Assembly (NCBI GenBank): GCA_900316235.1
Contig: ONCC01000010.1
Coordinates: 80,890 to 142,620, forward strand
DNA from: an uncultured Bacteroidales bacterium
Lineage (GTDB): Bacteria; Bacteroidota; Bacteroidia; Bacteroidales; P3
Direction of reading: 5' to 3'
Length of the DNA: 61,731 bases
Shown here: in pieces, positions 18,028-25,954 of the stretch
How the letters are laid out: each line of letters opens with the position of its first letter
How positions within the stretch are numbered: the first letter of the stretch is position 1
Position numbers and translations under genes: made by a program
Notes under the pieces: model-generated
The model's database searches: none
Seen by the model: the letters and a program-made list of their open reading frames with translations, nothing else
Told to the model about the DNA's origin: nothing

Positions 18028-19473
18028 GTGAAGCAGAAAGACAGGTTTAAAAATTTTGACGACGAAGTACGCGAATTGGTGCTTTCCTTTGAGAATACGA
18101 TTCTCAAAGGGAAAAGCCAGTTTTTCGATGTCGACGAGATGGAAATCATCATAGATTACTATTTTGAAGTCAATGACAAGGTTCCATTAGAACGTGCCGT
18201 GGAGTATGCCGAGGAACTCTATCCCAACAGTACTACTATTCGTCTGCGTCGTGCTCATCTTTTGATGTCTCACGAGCAGTATCCCCAAGCTCTCGAAGTG
18301 CTTAACAAGATGCGTCAGGCAGAACCCGACAATACTGACGTGGCCTATTCGCTTGGTGTGGCAAATGGTGCCGTGGGAGACTCTCAGAAAGCTATCGCCT
18401 ATTTCAAAGAGGCCGCTACCGACGGATGGATGCTTGGACGTGTCTATTCCAATATGGCAGAGGAATACTACAAACTCAAGGATTACGATGCCGCCATCAA
18501 CTGCTACCGGAAGGCGATGGAAAGTGATTCTTGCGATGATATTACCATCTACAACTACTATGATGTGTGCTACTCGGCAGGCCGCATCGAGCAGGCTGCC
18601 GACTACCTGAGTGGCTATGTGAAGAAAAATCCCTACAATAAGGAGGCTTGGTACTGCTTGGGTTGTGCCTATCGTGACCTCACGCTCTATGAAAAAGCTG
18701 TCGATGCCTTTGAATATGCCATAGCTATCGACAAGAGTTATGTCGACGCCTATGTTGCCCTTTCGCAGACACAGGATCTTATGGGTAACACCGCTGAGGC
18801 GGTGACTACCATGCTGCGTGTCCTTGACTATTGTGACGACCGTGCCAAAATCTACCGAACCATAGGCTCTCTCTATGCCCGCGAAGCCAACTACGATACC
18901 GCTATGGCTTATTTTAAGAAGGCTGTTGACGACAATCCGGCCGATGCCGAGTCTTATGCCGCTATGGCCCTCTGCTATCTCGAGCTTGGCGACACCTCTA
19001 CGGCGGTTTCCAAGGTCAACCGGGCGCTGATGCTCGACGAGGATAGCCCCGTGGATCCCAACGACGGGCGTGATCCTCACGATGCCCCGGGCAGTCCCGA
19101 TGTGCTTTGTGCCGCCGCTATGGTCTACGATGCCATTGGGGAATTCTACAAGGCGTCCGAATACTTCGAGCAGATGATTGCTACGGGAATCTTTGCTGAG
19201 CACCAGTGCCAACTCTACACTCAGTTTCTTTTTAACCATCAGGTGTACGATATCCTGATTCAGTTTGCCGAAGAATCCCTCGAGGTCTATCCCCATAGCT
19301 CTTTCTACTGTACCTATCTTGCTGCAGCTTATTTCTACACTAACCGTTACAACAAGGCTCGAAAGATGTTGCCTGATGTGTCGCCGGCACTTCTTTCCGA
19401 ACTCTGCCCTGAACTGATTATGCACCCTCTGCTGGGTCCTCTTGTTCCTGCTGATCCTTACAATAATAAGTAA
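18028..19473 (+). CDS. Tetratricopeptide repeat protein
   Basis: This 481-residue protein is almost wholly made of TPR motifs (for example AYFKEAATDGWMLGRVYSNM, ALCYLELGDTSTAVSKVNRA, WYCLGCAYRDLTLYEKAVDA), about ten units from residue 65 to 460. No signal peptide or membrane segment is seen, so it is probably cytoplasmic; the role is likely as a protein-interaction scaffold. The start is GTG at 18028, 21 nt after the sprA stop, because the nearby ATG is out of frame. The spacer carries a GAAAAAGTAAAATTGAAGTG microrepeat. Partner unknown. Confidence 0.85.
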   Translation: MKQKDRFKNFDDEVRELVLSFENTILKGKSQFFDVDEMEIIIDYYFEVNDKVPLERAVEYAEELYPNSTTIRLRRAHLLMSHEQYPQALEVLNKMRQAEPDNTDVAYSLGVANGAVGDSQKAIAYFKEAATDGWMLGRVYSNMAEEYYKLKDYDAAINCYRKAMESDSCDDITIYNYYDVCYSAGRIEQAADYLSGYVKKNPYNKEAWYCLGCAYRDLTLYEKAVDAFEYAIAIDKSYVDAYVALSQTQDLMGNTAEAVTTMLRVLDYCDDRAKIYRTIGSLYAREANYDTAMAYFKKAVDDNPADAESYAAMALCYLELGDTSTAVSKVNRALMLDEDSPVDPNDGRDPHDAPGSPDVLCAAAMVYDAIGEFYKASEYFEQMIATGIFAEHQCQLYTQFLFNHQVYDILIQFAEESLEVYPHSSFYCTYLAAAYFYTNRYNKARKMLPDVSPALLSELCPELIMHPLLGPLVPADPYNNK

Positions 19474-19492
19474 TTAAGACATTTTAGGCAAT

Positions 19493-20245
19493 ATGAAAAG
19501 ATTTATACCGATAATGATGCTATTGGCGATGGTTTACGTTGCCCATCCTGTATTAGCTCAGGAGGAAGTGGGAGTGGCAGAGGCTGTCCGTGGTGATACT
19601 GCCTCCTCTGGCTTTGTGGCTAAGGCGCTCCATTGGTATGACGCCCACATGAATTATTGGGCCGTCGGAGGCCTCATGGCCATCGAGAGTTCCTTTGTGC
19701 CTTTCCCCTCCGAAGTGGTTATCCCGCCGGCTGTCTATGTGGCGGCGAACCCCGAAGGAAAGAGTGGCATGAAGATATGGCTTGTGGTCCTGTTCGGAAC
19801 CCTGGGTGCACTTCTGGGAGCCCTCATCAACTATTTTCTCTCGCGCTGGCTTGGACGCCCCATCATCTATGCTTTTGTGGACAGTAAGTGGGGCCATATG
19901 CTACGTCTTTCGGGAGAAAAAATGGAGCGGGCGGAGAAATATTTCAATGATCACGGTGTGATGTCCACTCTTATTGGACGACTCATTCCTGTCATCCGAC
20001 AGCTCATCTCCATCCCTGCGGGTCTCAGCAAGATGAACCTCTGGGCCTTCTCCCTTTACACCACCCTTGGGGCTCTTGTATGGAACTGTGTCCTTGCCCT
20101 CCTTGGCTGGTTGGCCTATCAGGCTGCAGACCCGTCGGTTATTGAACGCTACAGTAGCCTCCTCAGCTACACTATTATTGCCCTCTTCCTTGCCGCCATT
20201 GCATTCTTTGTTATCCGCTACATCATCAAAAAACGCAAAAGATGA
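19493..20245 (+). CDS. DedA-family membrane protein
   Basis: This 250-residue inner-membrane protein belongs to the DedA/VTT superfamily, whose members include undecaprenyl-phosphate and lipid transporters. The signature region is visible: ESSFVPFPSEVVIPPAV (about 65-82) and a second half with GRLIPVIRQLISIPAGLSKM (about 163-182), where the paired Arg are characteristic. It has an additional N-terminal hydrophobic segment ending in LAQ that looks like a cleaved signal peptide, which is unusual but known for Bacteroidota members. The basic C-terminus is typical. The stop overlaps the sufS start by 4 nt (ATGA). Specific substrate not deducible. Confidence 0.9.
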   Translation: MKRFIPIMMLLAMVYVAHPVLAQEEVGVAEAVRGDTASSGFVAKALHWYDAHMNYWAVGGLMAIESSFVPFPSEVVIPPAVYVAANPEGKSGMKIWLVVLFGTLGALLGALINYFLSRWLGRPIIYAFVDSKWGHMLRLSGEKMERAEKYFNDHGVMSTLIGRLIPVIRQLISIPAGLSKMNLWAFSLYTTLGALVWNCVLALLGWLAYQAADPSVIERYSSLLSYTIIALFLAAIAFFVIRYIIKKRKR

Positions 20246-21438
20246 ACCTTCGAAGCCAGTTTCCGATTCTTGATACCCAAGTGCATGGGCATGCTTTGGT
20301 GTACCTCGACAATGCCGCTACTACGCAAAAGCCTCAGCGCGTCATTGAGGCCCTTGACGGTTACTATCGAACGCTCAACAGCAACATCCACCGTGGTGCT
20401 CACCACCTTGCTGCTGCCGCTACTGAGCGCTATGAGATTGTGCGCCGTCAGGTGCAGCAGTTCATCAACGCCCGTCACCATCATGAGATAGTCTTCACCC
20501 GCGGCACTACCGAAAGTATCAATCTTGTGGCCTCCTCGTTCAGCCGTCGCTATTTCACTGGTGAAGATGAGGTCATTGTCTCAGGGATGGAACACCATTC
20601 CGACATCGTTCCCTGGCAGCTCGCCGGCGCCACGTTGCGCCCTATCCCTTTCAGCGATGAAGGCGTCCTCGACCTCGAAGTCTACGAACGCCTCTTCACA
20701 CCCAATACCCGCATTGTGGCTGTCAACCATGTTTCCAATACCCTTGGCACCATCAACCCCATCAAGCAAATCATTGATATTGCCCACAGTCACGGTGTCC
20801 CCGTGCTCATCGATGGCGCACAGGCTATCTCGCATCTCAAGGTCGACGTGCAGTCTCTCGGCAGTGACTTCTATTGTTTCTCGGGTCATAAGATGTATGG
20901 CCCCATGGGCGTTGGCGTTATGTATGGCCGTGAGGAGATTCTGAACGAATTGCCTCCCTATCAGGGTGGGGGAGAGATGATAGAGAGTGTTACCTTCGAG
21001 CGCACCACATACAACCAGTTGCCTTTCAAGTTTGAGGCCGGTACACCCTCGGTAGGTGATGTCATAGGCTTAGGCGAGGCCATTAGTTTCATGCAGGAAG
21101 TGGGGGTCGATGCTATCGCTGCTCATGAGGATGAGTTGTTGCGTTATGCCACCTCGTCGCTCTCGCAACTCCCTGGCATCCGCTTTTTTGGCACTGCGCC
21201 GCAGAAGACCTCCGTGCTTTCTTTCCTTCTCGGTGATGCCCATCCCTATGATGTCGGCACCCTCCTCGACCAGCTCGGCATCGCCGTACGCACAGGTCAC
21301 CACTGCACCCAGCCCATCATGGACCGCTACGGAATCCCCGGCACCGTCCGTGCCTCATTTGCGGTCTATAACACCAAGGAAGAGGTAGATGGCCTTTATA
21401 AGGCGCTGAAGAGGATAATGCCGATGCTGATGTCTTAA
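20242..21438 (+). CDS. sufS: Cysteine desulfurase, SufS type
   Basis: PLP-dependent enzyme that releases sulfur from cysteine as a persulfide for Fe-S cluster assembly. It is 398 residues long. The PLP lysine is K217 in SGHKMYGPMG, and the persulfide cysteine is C355 in HHCTQP. The N-terminal YLDNAATTQKP and AGTPSVGDV motifs belong to the SufS subgroup (group II). Other suf genes are not adjacent; it is translationally coupled to the DedA gene upstream and followed 25 nt later by recN. Confidence 0.95.
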   Translation: MNLRSQFPILDTQVHGHALVYLDNAATTQKPQRVIEALDGYYRTLNSNIHRGAHHLAAAATERYEIVRRQVQQFINARHHHEIVFTRGTTESINLVASSFSRRYFTGEDEVIVSGMEHHSDIVPWQLAGATLRPIPFSDEGVLDLEVYERLFTPNTRIVAVNHVSNTLGTINPIKQIIDIAHSHGVPVLIDGAQAISHLKVDVQSLGSDFYCFSGHKMYGPMGVGVMYGREEILNELPPYQGGGEMIESVTFERTTYNQLPFKFEAGTPSVGDVIGLGEAISFMQEVGVDAIAAHEDELLRYATSSLSQLPGIRFFGTAPQKTSVLSFLLGDAHPYDVGTLLDQLGIAVRTGHHCTQPIMDRYGIPGTVRASFAVYNTKEEVDGLYKALKRIMPMLMS

Positions 21439-21463
21439 CTTCAGTCTCCTTAACGCCTAAATT

Positions 21464-23116
21464 ATGTTGAAGTCATTACATATTGAGAACTATGCGCTGA
21501 TTCGCGAGAGCGACATCGCCTTTGGCGAGGGCTTTGTAGCCATCACGGGCGAGACGGGAGCCGGTAAGAGTATTCTCCTCGGAGCCCTTGGTCTGCTGTT
21601 GGGCCAGCGGGCCGACACCGCTGTTCTGGCCGACAAGGAGCGTAAGTGTGTCGTTGAGGCGCGCTTCGATGTGGCAGGCCTTGGCTTGCAGCCGCTTTTC
21701 GAGGAGGCAGATGTCGACTACGACGACCTCCTCATCCTCCGTCGCGAGATACTGCCCTCTGCCAAGAGCCGTGCTTTCGCCAACGACACCCCCGTGCAGT
21801 TGCCGTTCCTCAAGACCTTGGCGCCGCGCATCATCGACATACATTCACAGCACCAGAATCTTCTCTTCGCCGAGAGCGCTTTCCGCCTCGAGCTCCTCGA
21901 TACCCTTGCTGACGACGCCACACGAAAGAGCTATTGTGATACTTACCGTGCCTATACCGCCCTCAAGCGACAGCTGGAGGAACTTACGGCTACCGAAGCA
22001 CAAAACCGGAAGGAGCAGGATTTCTGCCAGTTCCAGTTCGACGAACTCTCCGAGGCACGCCTCGTAGATGGCGAGCAGGAGACGTTGGAGCGGGAACTGC
22101 AGTTGCTCTCTCATGCCGAGGCCGTGCGTGAAGGATTGACCGAGGCCTCGGCCATGATGGACGACGACAGCGGCCAGGCGGCGCTCTCGCGTCTGAGACA
22201 GGCCAAGACGGCGCTCTCCCACATTGCCTCCTATCATCCTGAGGCTGAGGCTTTGCTTTCCCGCCTCGACTCTTCGCTCATCGAACTCGATGATATATAC
22301 AATGAGCTTCAGTCCGCCACCGATGGCCTCACCTATAGCCCTGAACGGCAGCAGCAGGTCGACGAGCGTTTGGCGCTCCTCTACCGGCTGGAGAAAAAAC
22401 ATGGCGTTAGTACTGTGGCGGAACTCATAGCGCTGCGCGAGGAACTCGACCGCAAGCTACAATCCATTGCCACCCTCGACGACCGTATCCAGCAGCTCAT
22501 GGAGCAGGTCGATAAGGCCTACACCGCCCTACAGGCTGCCGCCGATGCCCTTACCGCTTCGCGTGTCAAAGCAGGCAAAGTGCTGTCGAAAAATATACTG
22601 CCGACCCTCCACGAACTTGGTATGCCAGAAGCCCGCTTCTGTGTCGAATGCACCCCTTCGGCGTCCTATGGCGCCAGCGGACACGACAGCGTCAGCTTCC
22701 TTTTCAATGCCAACCGTGGTGGTGAACTGCGCGACTTGGCCAAGGTGGCCTCCGGCGGCGAGATGTCGCGTGTGATGCTGGCCGTCAAGAGCATGCTCAC
22801 CTCACGCCGCCTGTTACCCACCATCCTCTTCGATGAGGTTGATACCGGCGTCAGCGGCGACATCAGTGTCGCTGTGGGTAAGATTATGTGCCGCATGGCG
22901 GAGAAGATGCAGGTCGTCGCCATCACCCACCTCCCGCAGATTGCCGCCCGTGCCCATCAGCACCTGAAAGTTTACAAAGAATCCGATGCCGACCGTACGG
23001 TGTCGCATATCCGCGAGCTGGCCTTGGCCGACCGTGTCACCGAGGTCGCCGTCATGCTCTCTTCCGACCCTCCCACACCCGCTGCCCTCCAAACCGCCAA
23101 GGAGCTAATGTCTTAA
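21464..23116 (+). CDS. recN: DNA repair protein RecN
   Basis: SMC-like ATPase that acts at DNA double-strand breaks. It is 550 residues, normal length. Walker A is G29-ETGAGKS-36 and the signature region lies near ASGGEMSRVMLA (about 427-438). Walker B is ILFDEVDTGVSGD (about 452-464), with a following ITHLPQIAA switch. The middle (about 150-370) is coiled-coil with many Glu, Leu and Gln. The start ATG at 21464 gives the conserved LKSLHIENYALI opening. It sits between sufS and aroK in the plus-strand cluster. Confidence 0.96.
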   Translation: MLKSLHIENYALIRESDIAFGEGFVAITGETGAGKSILLGALGLLLGQRADTAVLADKERKCVVEARFDVAGLGLQPLFEEADVDYDDLLILRREILPSAKSRAFANDTPVQLPFLKTLAPRIIDIHSQHQNLLFAESAFRLELLDTLADDATRKSYCDTYRAYTALKRQLEELTATEAQNRKEQDFCQFQFDELSEARLVDGEQETLERELQLLSHAEAVREGLTEASAMMDDDSGQAALSRLRQAKTALSHIASYHPEAEALLSRLDSSLIELDDIYNELQSATDGLTYSPERQQQVDERLALLYRLEKKHGVSTVAELIALREELDRKLQSIATLDDRIQQLMEQVDKAYTALQAAADALTASRVKAGKVLSKNILPTLHELGMPEARFCVECTPSASYGASGHDSVSFLFNANRGGELRDLAKVASGGEMSRVMLAVKSMLTSRRLLPTILFDEVDTGVSGDISVAVGKIMCRMAEKMQVVAITHLPQIAARAHQHLKVYKESDADRTVSHIRELALADRVTEVAVMLSSDPPTPAALQTAKELMS

Positions 23117-23125
23117 TTTCTGGAA

Positions 23126-23602
23126 ATGAAATACTACCTCGTCGGATACATGTACTGTGGCAAGTCCACCTTCGGCCGCCGGCTGGCGGAGGAGAAGGGC
23201 ATGGACTACCTCGATCTCGACCGTGCCTTCGAGGAACGTTACCACTACACGGTACCGCGCTTTTTCACCGCCTTCGGCGAAGAGGCCTTCCGTAAGCTTG
23301 AGGTCTCCGTGCTGCGGTCTACCGCCGACCTCGACAATGTCGTCATCGCCACGGGTGGCGGCACCCCCTGCTATAGCGGCAATATGGACTTCATCCTGGA
23401 GCACGGCACCGCCATCTATCTGCAGATGACTGTCGATGCCCTTGTCGAGCGTGCCCTCCATAGCCGCAACCCGCGCCCCCTCATGCGCGGCCTCTCCCCC
23501 GACGCCCTTCGCCAGAAGATAGCTTCCCAGCTAAAAGAAAGGGAGCCTTTCTATCTGAAGGCTCCCATAATCTTGGATGGTGTTAATCCTAGGATTCCCT
23601 AG
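23126..23602 (+). CDS. aroK: Shikimate kinase
   Basis: Phosphorylates shikimate with ATP in aromatic amino acid synthesis. It is 158 residues, a little shorter than the usual 165-180. Walker A is GYMYCGKS (residues 7-14); the shikimate-binding DLDRAFE motif, the GEEAFRKLE helix and the ATGGGTPC loop are all present, as is the RNPRPLM lid motif. It starts 10 nt after recN. Its TAG stop shares the four bases CTAG (23599-23602) with the TAG stop of the convergent kinase gene. A hairpin inside its last codons (23541-23566) works as a terminator for that opposite gene. Confidence 0.93.
   Translation: MKYYLVGYMYCGKSTFGRRLAEEKGMDYLDLDRAFEERYHYTVPRFFTAFGEEAFRKLEVSVLRSTADLDNVVIATGGGTPCYSGNMDFILEHGTAIYLQMTVDALVERALHSRNPRPLMRGLSPDALRQKIASQLKEREPFYLKAPIILDGVNPRIP
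23541..23566 (-). terminator. Terminator of the 23599-25278 gene, inside aroK
   Basis: GGGAGCCTT (23541-23549) and AAGGCTCCC (23558-23566) form a 9-bp GC-rich stem. On the minus strand it is followed by TTTCTTTTAG, a proper U-rich tail. It lies 33 nt beyond the minus-strand stop and within aroK codons. Confidence 0.7.
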
Positions 23603-25278
23603 TACTCAAACGCGCTTCCTCCCAGGAACTCGCGCATGATGGAGTTATATGGGATGAATTTGTCGTCTATCGGCAGTAGCAACTCGGAGAAGTCGAGCAG
23701 CTGGCGGGCGATAGAATACTCTTCGCTGTCCTCGGGCACCTGCTTCATCAGCGGTTCGGCATAGCGCTTCAGCACGCCCAGCTCGTAGAGCAACGCTGAG
23801 TTGAACATCACGTTGGCATTCTCCTGGTAGGGGAAGATGTGTTTCCGTTCGCCCCTCACCACCTCGGGCCACCGCCGCAGGGTCTCGTAGGCATTCCAGC
23901 CGCGGAAGTTGTTGTCTCTCACGATGCGGCGCACCAGCCGATTGTCGGTACCGTGAATGATATTCTGGTCGTCGATGGATATTTGCGTGAGGGCGCTGAC
24001 GTAGACCTTGAACTTTAGCCCATCCTCAATCTCTGCCGTGAGTTTGGGATTCAGGGCGTGGATACCCTCGACCACGAGAAGGCTGCGTGGCCCTAGTTTC
24101 AGCGTCTTGCCGCCGAAGTAAGGCTCGCCTTTCTTGAAGTCGAACGTGGGTATCTGCACCTCCTCGCCACGGAAGAGGCGGTTGAGGTGGTCGTTGAGCA
24201 GCGGGATGTCGAGGGCGTCGATGCTCTCGAAATCATACTCACCGTTGGGCAGCTTGGGCGTGCGTTCGCGTCCGAGGAAGTAGTCGTCCAGCGACAGCTG
24301 GTTGACATTGTAGCCCAACACGCTCAGTTGTACGCTCAAGCGACGGCATGAGGTCGTCTTGCCACTGCTCGACGGCCCCGCCAGCAGCACCATCTTGGCG
24401 CCGCTCTGGCGCACCTGGTCGGCAATCTCGGCATACTTCTTCTCATGCAGTGCTTCGGCTAGCAGGATGAGATCCTGACCACCGCCGTTGAAGACAATGC
24501 GGTTGTAGTCCGAGATGGTTTCCATGTGCATCAGCTCGGTCCAGTGGTAGTGTTCGCGGAAGATGGAGAAGAGCTTGGGTGTCTCGGTGTAGAGCGACAG
24601 CTTGTCGGGATGCTCGGGGTCAGCGCACTGTAGCATGTAGCCGTCGTCGCCATATTGGCGAAAGTCCCAGGTTGTCAGACAGCCTGTGCTGGGCGCCAGC
24701 TTGCCGTTGATTTTGTGGACGGTGTCGCCCAAGAAGTTCATCTCGATATAGAGCTGCTTGAGGTGCTCCAGGATATAGAACGTCTTCGGCATGTTGAGTG
24801 GGCGGATGAGCTCTTTGGCATCTGTCAGCAGCATGGTCTTGGCGACGAAGGGCATGTCGGCTTCTTGCAACGCAATCATGCGCTCGCGCACCGTGCGGCA
24901 CACCTCGTCGTTCGGAGGCAACTCGCCTTCGATGCGGCAGTAGAAGCCGTTCTGTAGCGAGTGGTCGATGCTCATCCGAGCCTGGGGGTAGCAGTCGCGC
25001 ACGGCTTTGTAGAGCATCATCTGCAATGCGTTGCGGTACATGCGGAACCCTTGGCGGTTCGTGATGTCGAGCAACTGGATGGTCTTAGGGTTGTAGATGC
25101 GGTACTGCAGGGGCTTCACGGTGTTGTTCACCAAGGCTCCTAGGACCGGCCACGGCGCTTTGCCGTCCTCCTGAGTCTTCCGCTTCACATATTCTTCCGC
25201 CAGCTGCGCCAGGGGCGTCCCCTGGTCAATCAGCATTCTTTCGCCGGTATTGGCCAATACGATTTCGACTTGGGTCAT
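23599..25278 (-). CDS. TGS/SAD-domain uridine kinase-like nucleoside kinase
   Basis: This 559-residue fusion is typical of Bacteroidota and Firmicutes. An N-terminal TGS domain (about 1-60) and a threonyl-tRNA-synthetase-like second additional domain (about 80-230) precede a P-loop phosphoribulokinase/uridine kinase domain. Walker A is GPSSSGKTT from residue 301; SLDDYFLGRERTP and DFESIDALD are kinase motifs of the same family. The substrate is usually predicted as a nucleoside; it is not proven. The tRNA-synthetase-like part lacks the aminoacylation core. Transcribed alone on the minus strand. Confidence 0.88.
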   Translation of the reverse strand: MTQVEIVLANTGERMLIDQGTPLAQLAEEYVKRKTQEDGKAPWPVLGALVNNTVKPLQYRIYNPKTIQLLDITNRQGFRMYRNALQMMLYKAVRDCYPQARMSIDHSLQNGFYCRIEGELPPNDEVCRTVRERMIALQEADMPFVAKTMLLTDAKELIRPLNMPKTFYILEHLKQLYIEMNFLGDTVHKINGKLAPSTGCLTTWDFRQYGDDGYMLQCADPEHPDKLSLYTETPKLFSIFREHYHWTELMHMETISDYNRIVFNGGGQDLILLAEALHEKKYAEIADQVRQSGAKMVLLAGPSSSGKTTSCRRLSVQLSVLGYNVNQLSLDDYFLGRERTPKLPNGEYDFESIDALDIPLLNDHLNRLFRGEEVQIPTFDFKKGEPYFGGKTLKLGPRSLLVVEGIHALNPKLTAEIEDGLKFKVYVSALTQISIDDQNIIHGTDNRLVRRIVRDNNFRGWNAYETLRRWPEVVRGERKHIFPYQENANVMFNSALLYELGVLKRYAEPLMKQVPEDSEEYSIARQLLDFSELLLPIDDKFIPYNSIMREFLGGSAFEY

Positions 25279-25294
25279 TGGTTTTTCTTGTTAA

Positions 25295-25377
25295 TGTCCC
25301 GCAGGGACAAGGGAATCCAGGCAGGGGTTTTAACCCCTGTATATAATGGTGAGTGATTCGCGTCCCATAGGGACGCA
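25295..25377. repeat. Hairpin cluster left of the RAYT-like gene
   Basis: Three small palindromes follow one another: TGTCCC/GGGACA (25295-25309), CAGGGGTT/AACCCCTG (25322-25339) and GCGTCCC/GGGACGC (about 25360-25376). The stretch 25317-25339 is the exact reverse complement of 25907-25929 on the other side of the transposase gene. Confidence 0.85.
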
Positions 25378-25929
25378 GGAATTGTCAGTCATCGAAGACA
25401 TATCTCTCGTCATAGGTGATTCCGTATCCTTGCAGTATTTTTAAATATTCCTCTTTAAAAGTGTGTACTCTGTGGTGTTCCTCCTGGTTCCTAATATACT
25501 TGGTAGTGGGTTCTATTAGCGATGGACTGACCGAAAAGGCGCCATATCCTTCTTGCCAAGCGAAATGGGAATAGGCTGGGTCAATGGTTTTTATCCATGT
25601 ACTGCTCCTGGCTTTTATTGTTTTAACCATTTCAGACATGGAGAGGGTTTTAGGAAGTGTCAGGAGAATGTGTACATGGTCGTTTACACCGCCAATGGCA
25701 ATGGCCGAACCTCCCATCGACCGGACAATGCCACCGATATATTCGTGAATGCGGGAAATATCGTTGTGACGGATAGTTGGTCCGTTGTGTTTGATGTGGA
25801 ATGTCAGGTGGATATCGAGTTTTGTTAGGGTGTTTGCCATTGGGGTTTGTAGGTGTTTGTGTCCTGCACCCCTAGCGGGGCGCAGGTATGTGTGGTTCCG
25901 TTTGAACAGGGGTTAAAACCCCTGCCTGG
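25317..25929. mobile_element. RAYT/IS200-like element with 23-bp inverted terminal hairpins
   Basis: The single transposase gene lies between perfect 23-bp inverted repeats (25317-25339 and 25907-25929), each of which itself contains a CAGGGG...CCCCTG hairpin. This layout, one HUH gene flanked by inverted palindromes, is that of REP-associated tyrosine transposases (RAYTs), which are usually not self-mobile but spread the palindromes. The exact outer boundary could extend to 25295 and 25954, where further hairpins lie. Confidence 0.7.
25385..25840 (-). CDS. HUH (Y1) transposase, REP-associated/IS200 family
   Basis: This 151-residue Y1 transposase has the metal-binding HUH motif HVHILLTLPK (residues about 50-59). 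The catalytic tyrosine is in the helix TKYIRNQEEHHR (about 118-129), the arrangement of TnpA_REP and IS200 enzymes that cut single-stranded DNA at hairpins. The short length fits IS200/RAYT. No TnpB accompanies it. It appears intact. It sits between the TGS kinase and pepP genes on the same strand, with hairpin clusters on both sides. Confidence 0.92.
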   Translation of the reverse strand: MANTLTKLDIHLTFHIKHNGPTIRHNDISRIHEYIGGIVRSMGGSAIAIGGVNDHVHILLTLPKTLSMSEMVKTIKARSSTWIKTIDPAYSHFAWQEGYGAFSVSPSLIEPTTKYIRNQEEHHRVHTFKEEYLKILQGYGITYDERYVFDD

Positions 25930-25954
25930 GGCCCGACGCCCCATCAGGGGCGTC
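25868..25954. repeat. Hairpin cluster right of the RAYT-like gene
   Basis: Hairpins CACCCCTAGCGGGGCG (about 25868-25882), CAGGGG...CCCCTG (25907-25924) and GACGCCCC/GGGGCGTC (25935-25954) follow in a row. The last one covers the first two bases of the aminopeptidase stop codon (25953-25955), so the repeat has come right up to the gene end. Confidence 0.85.
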
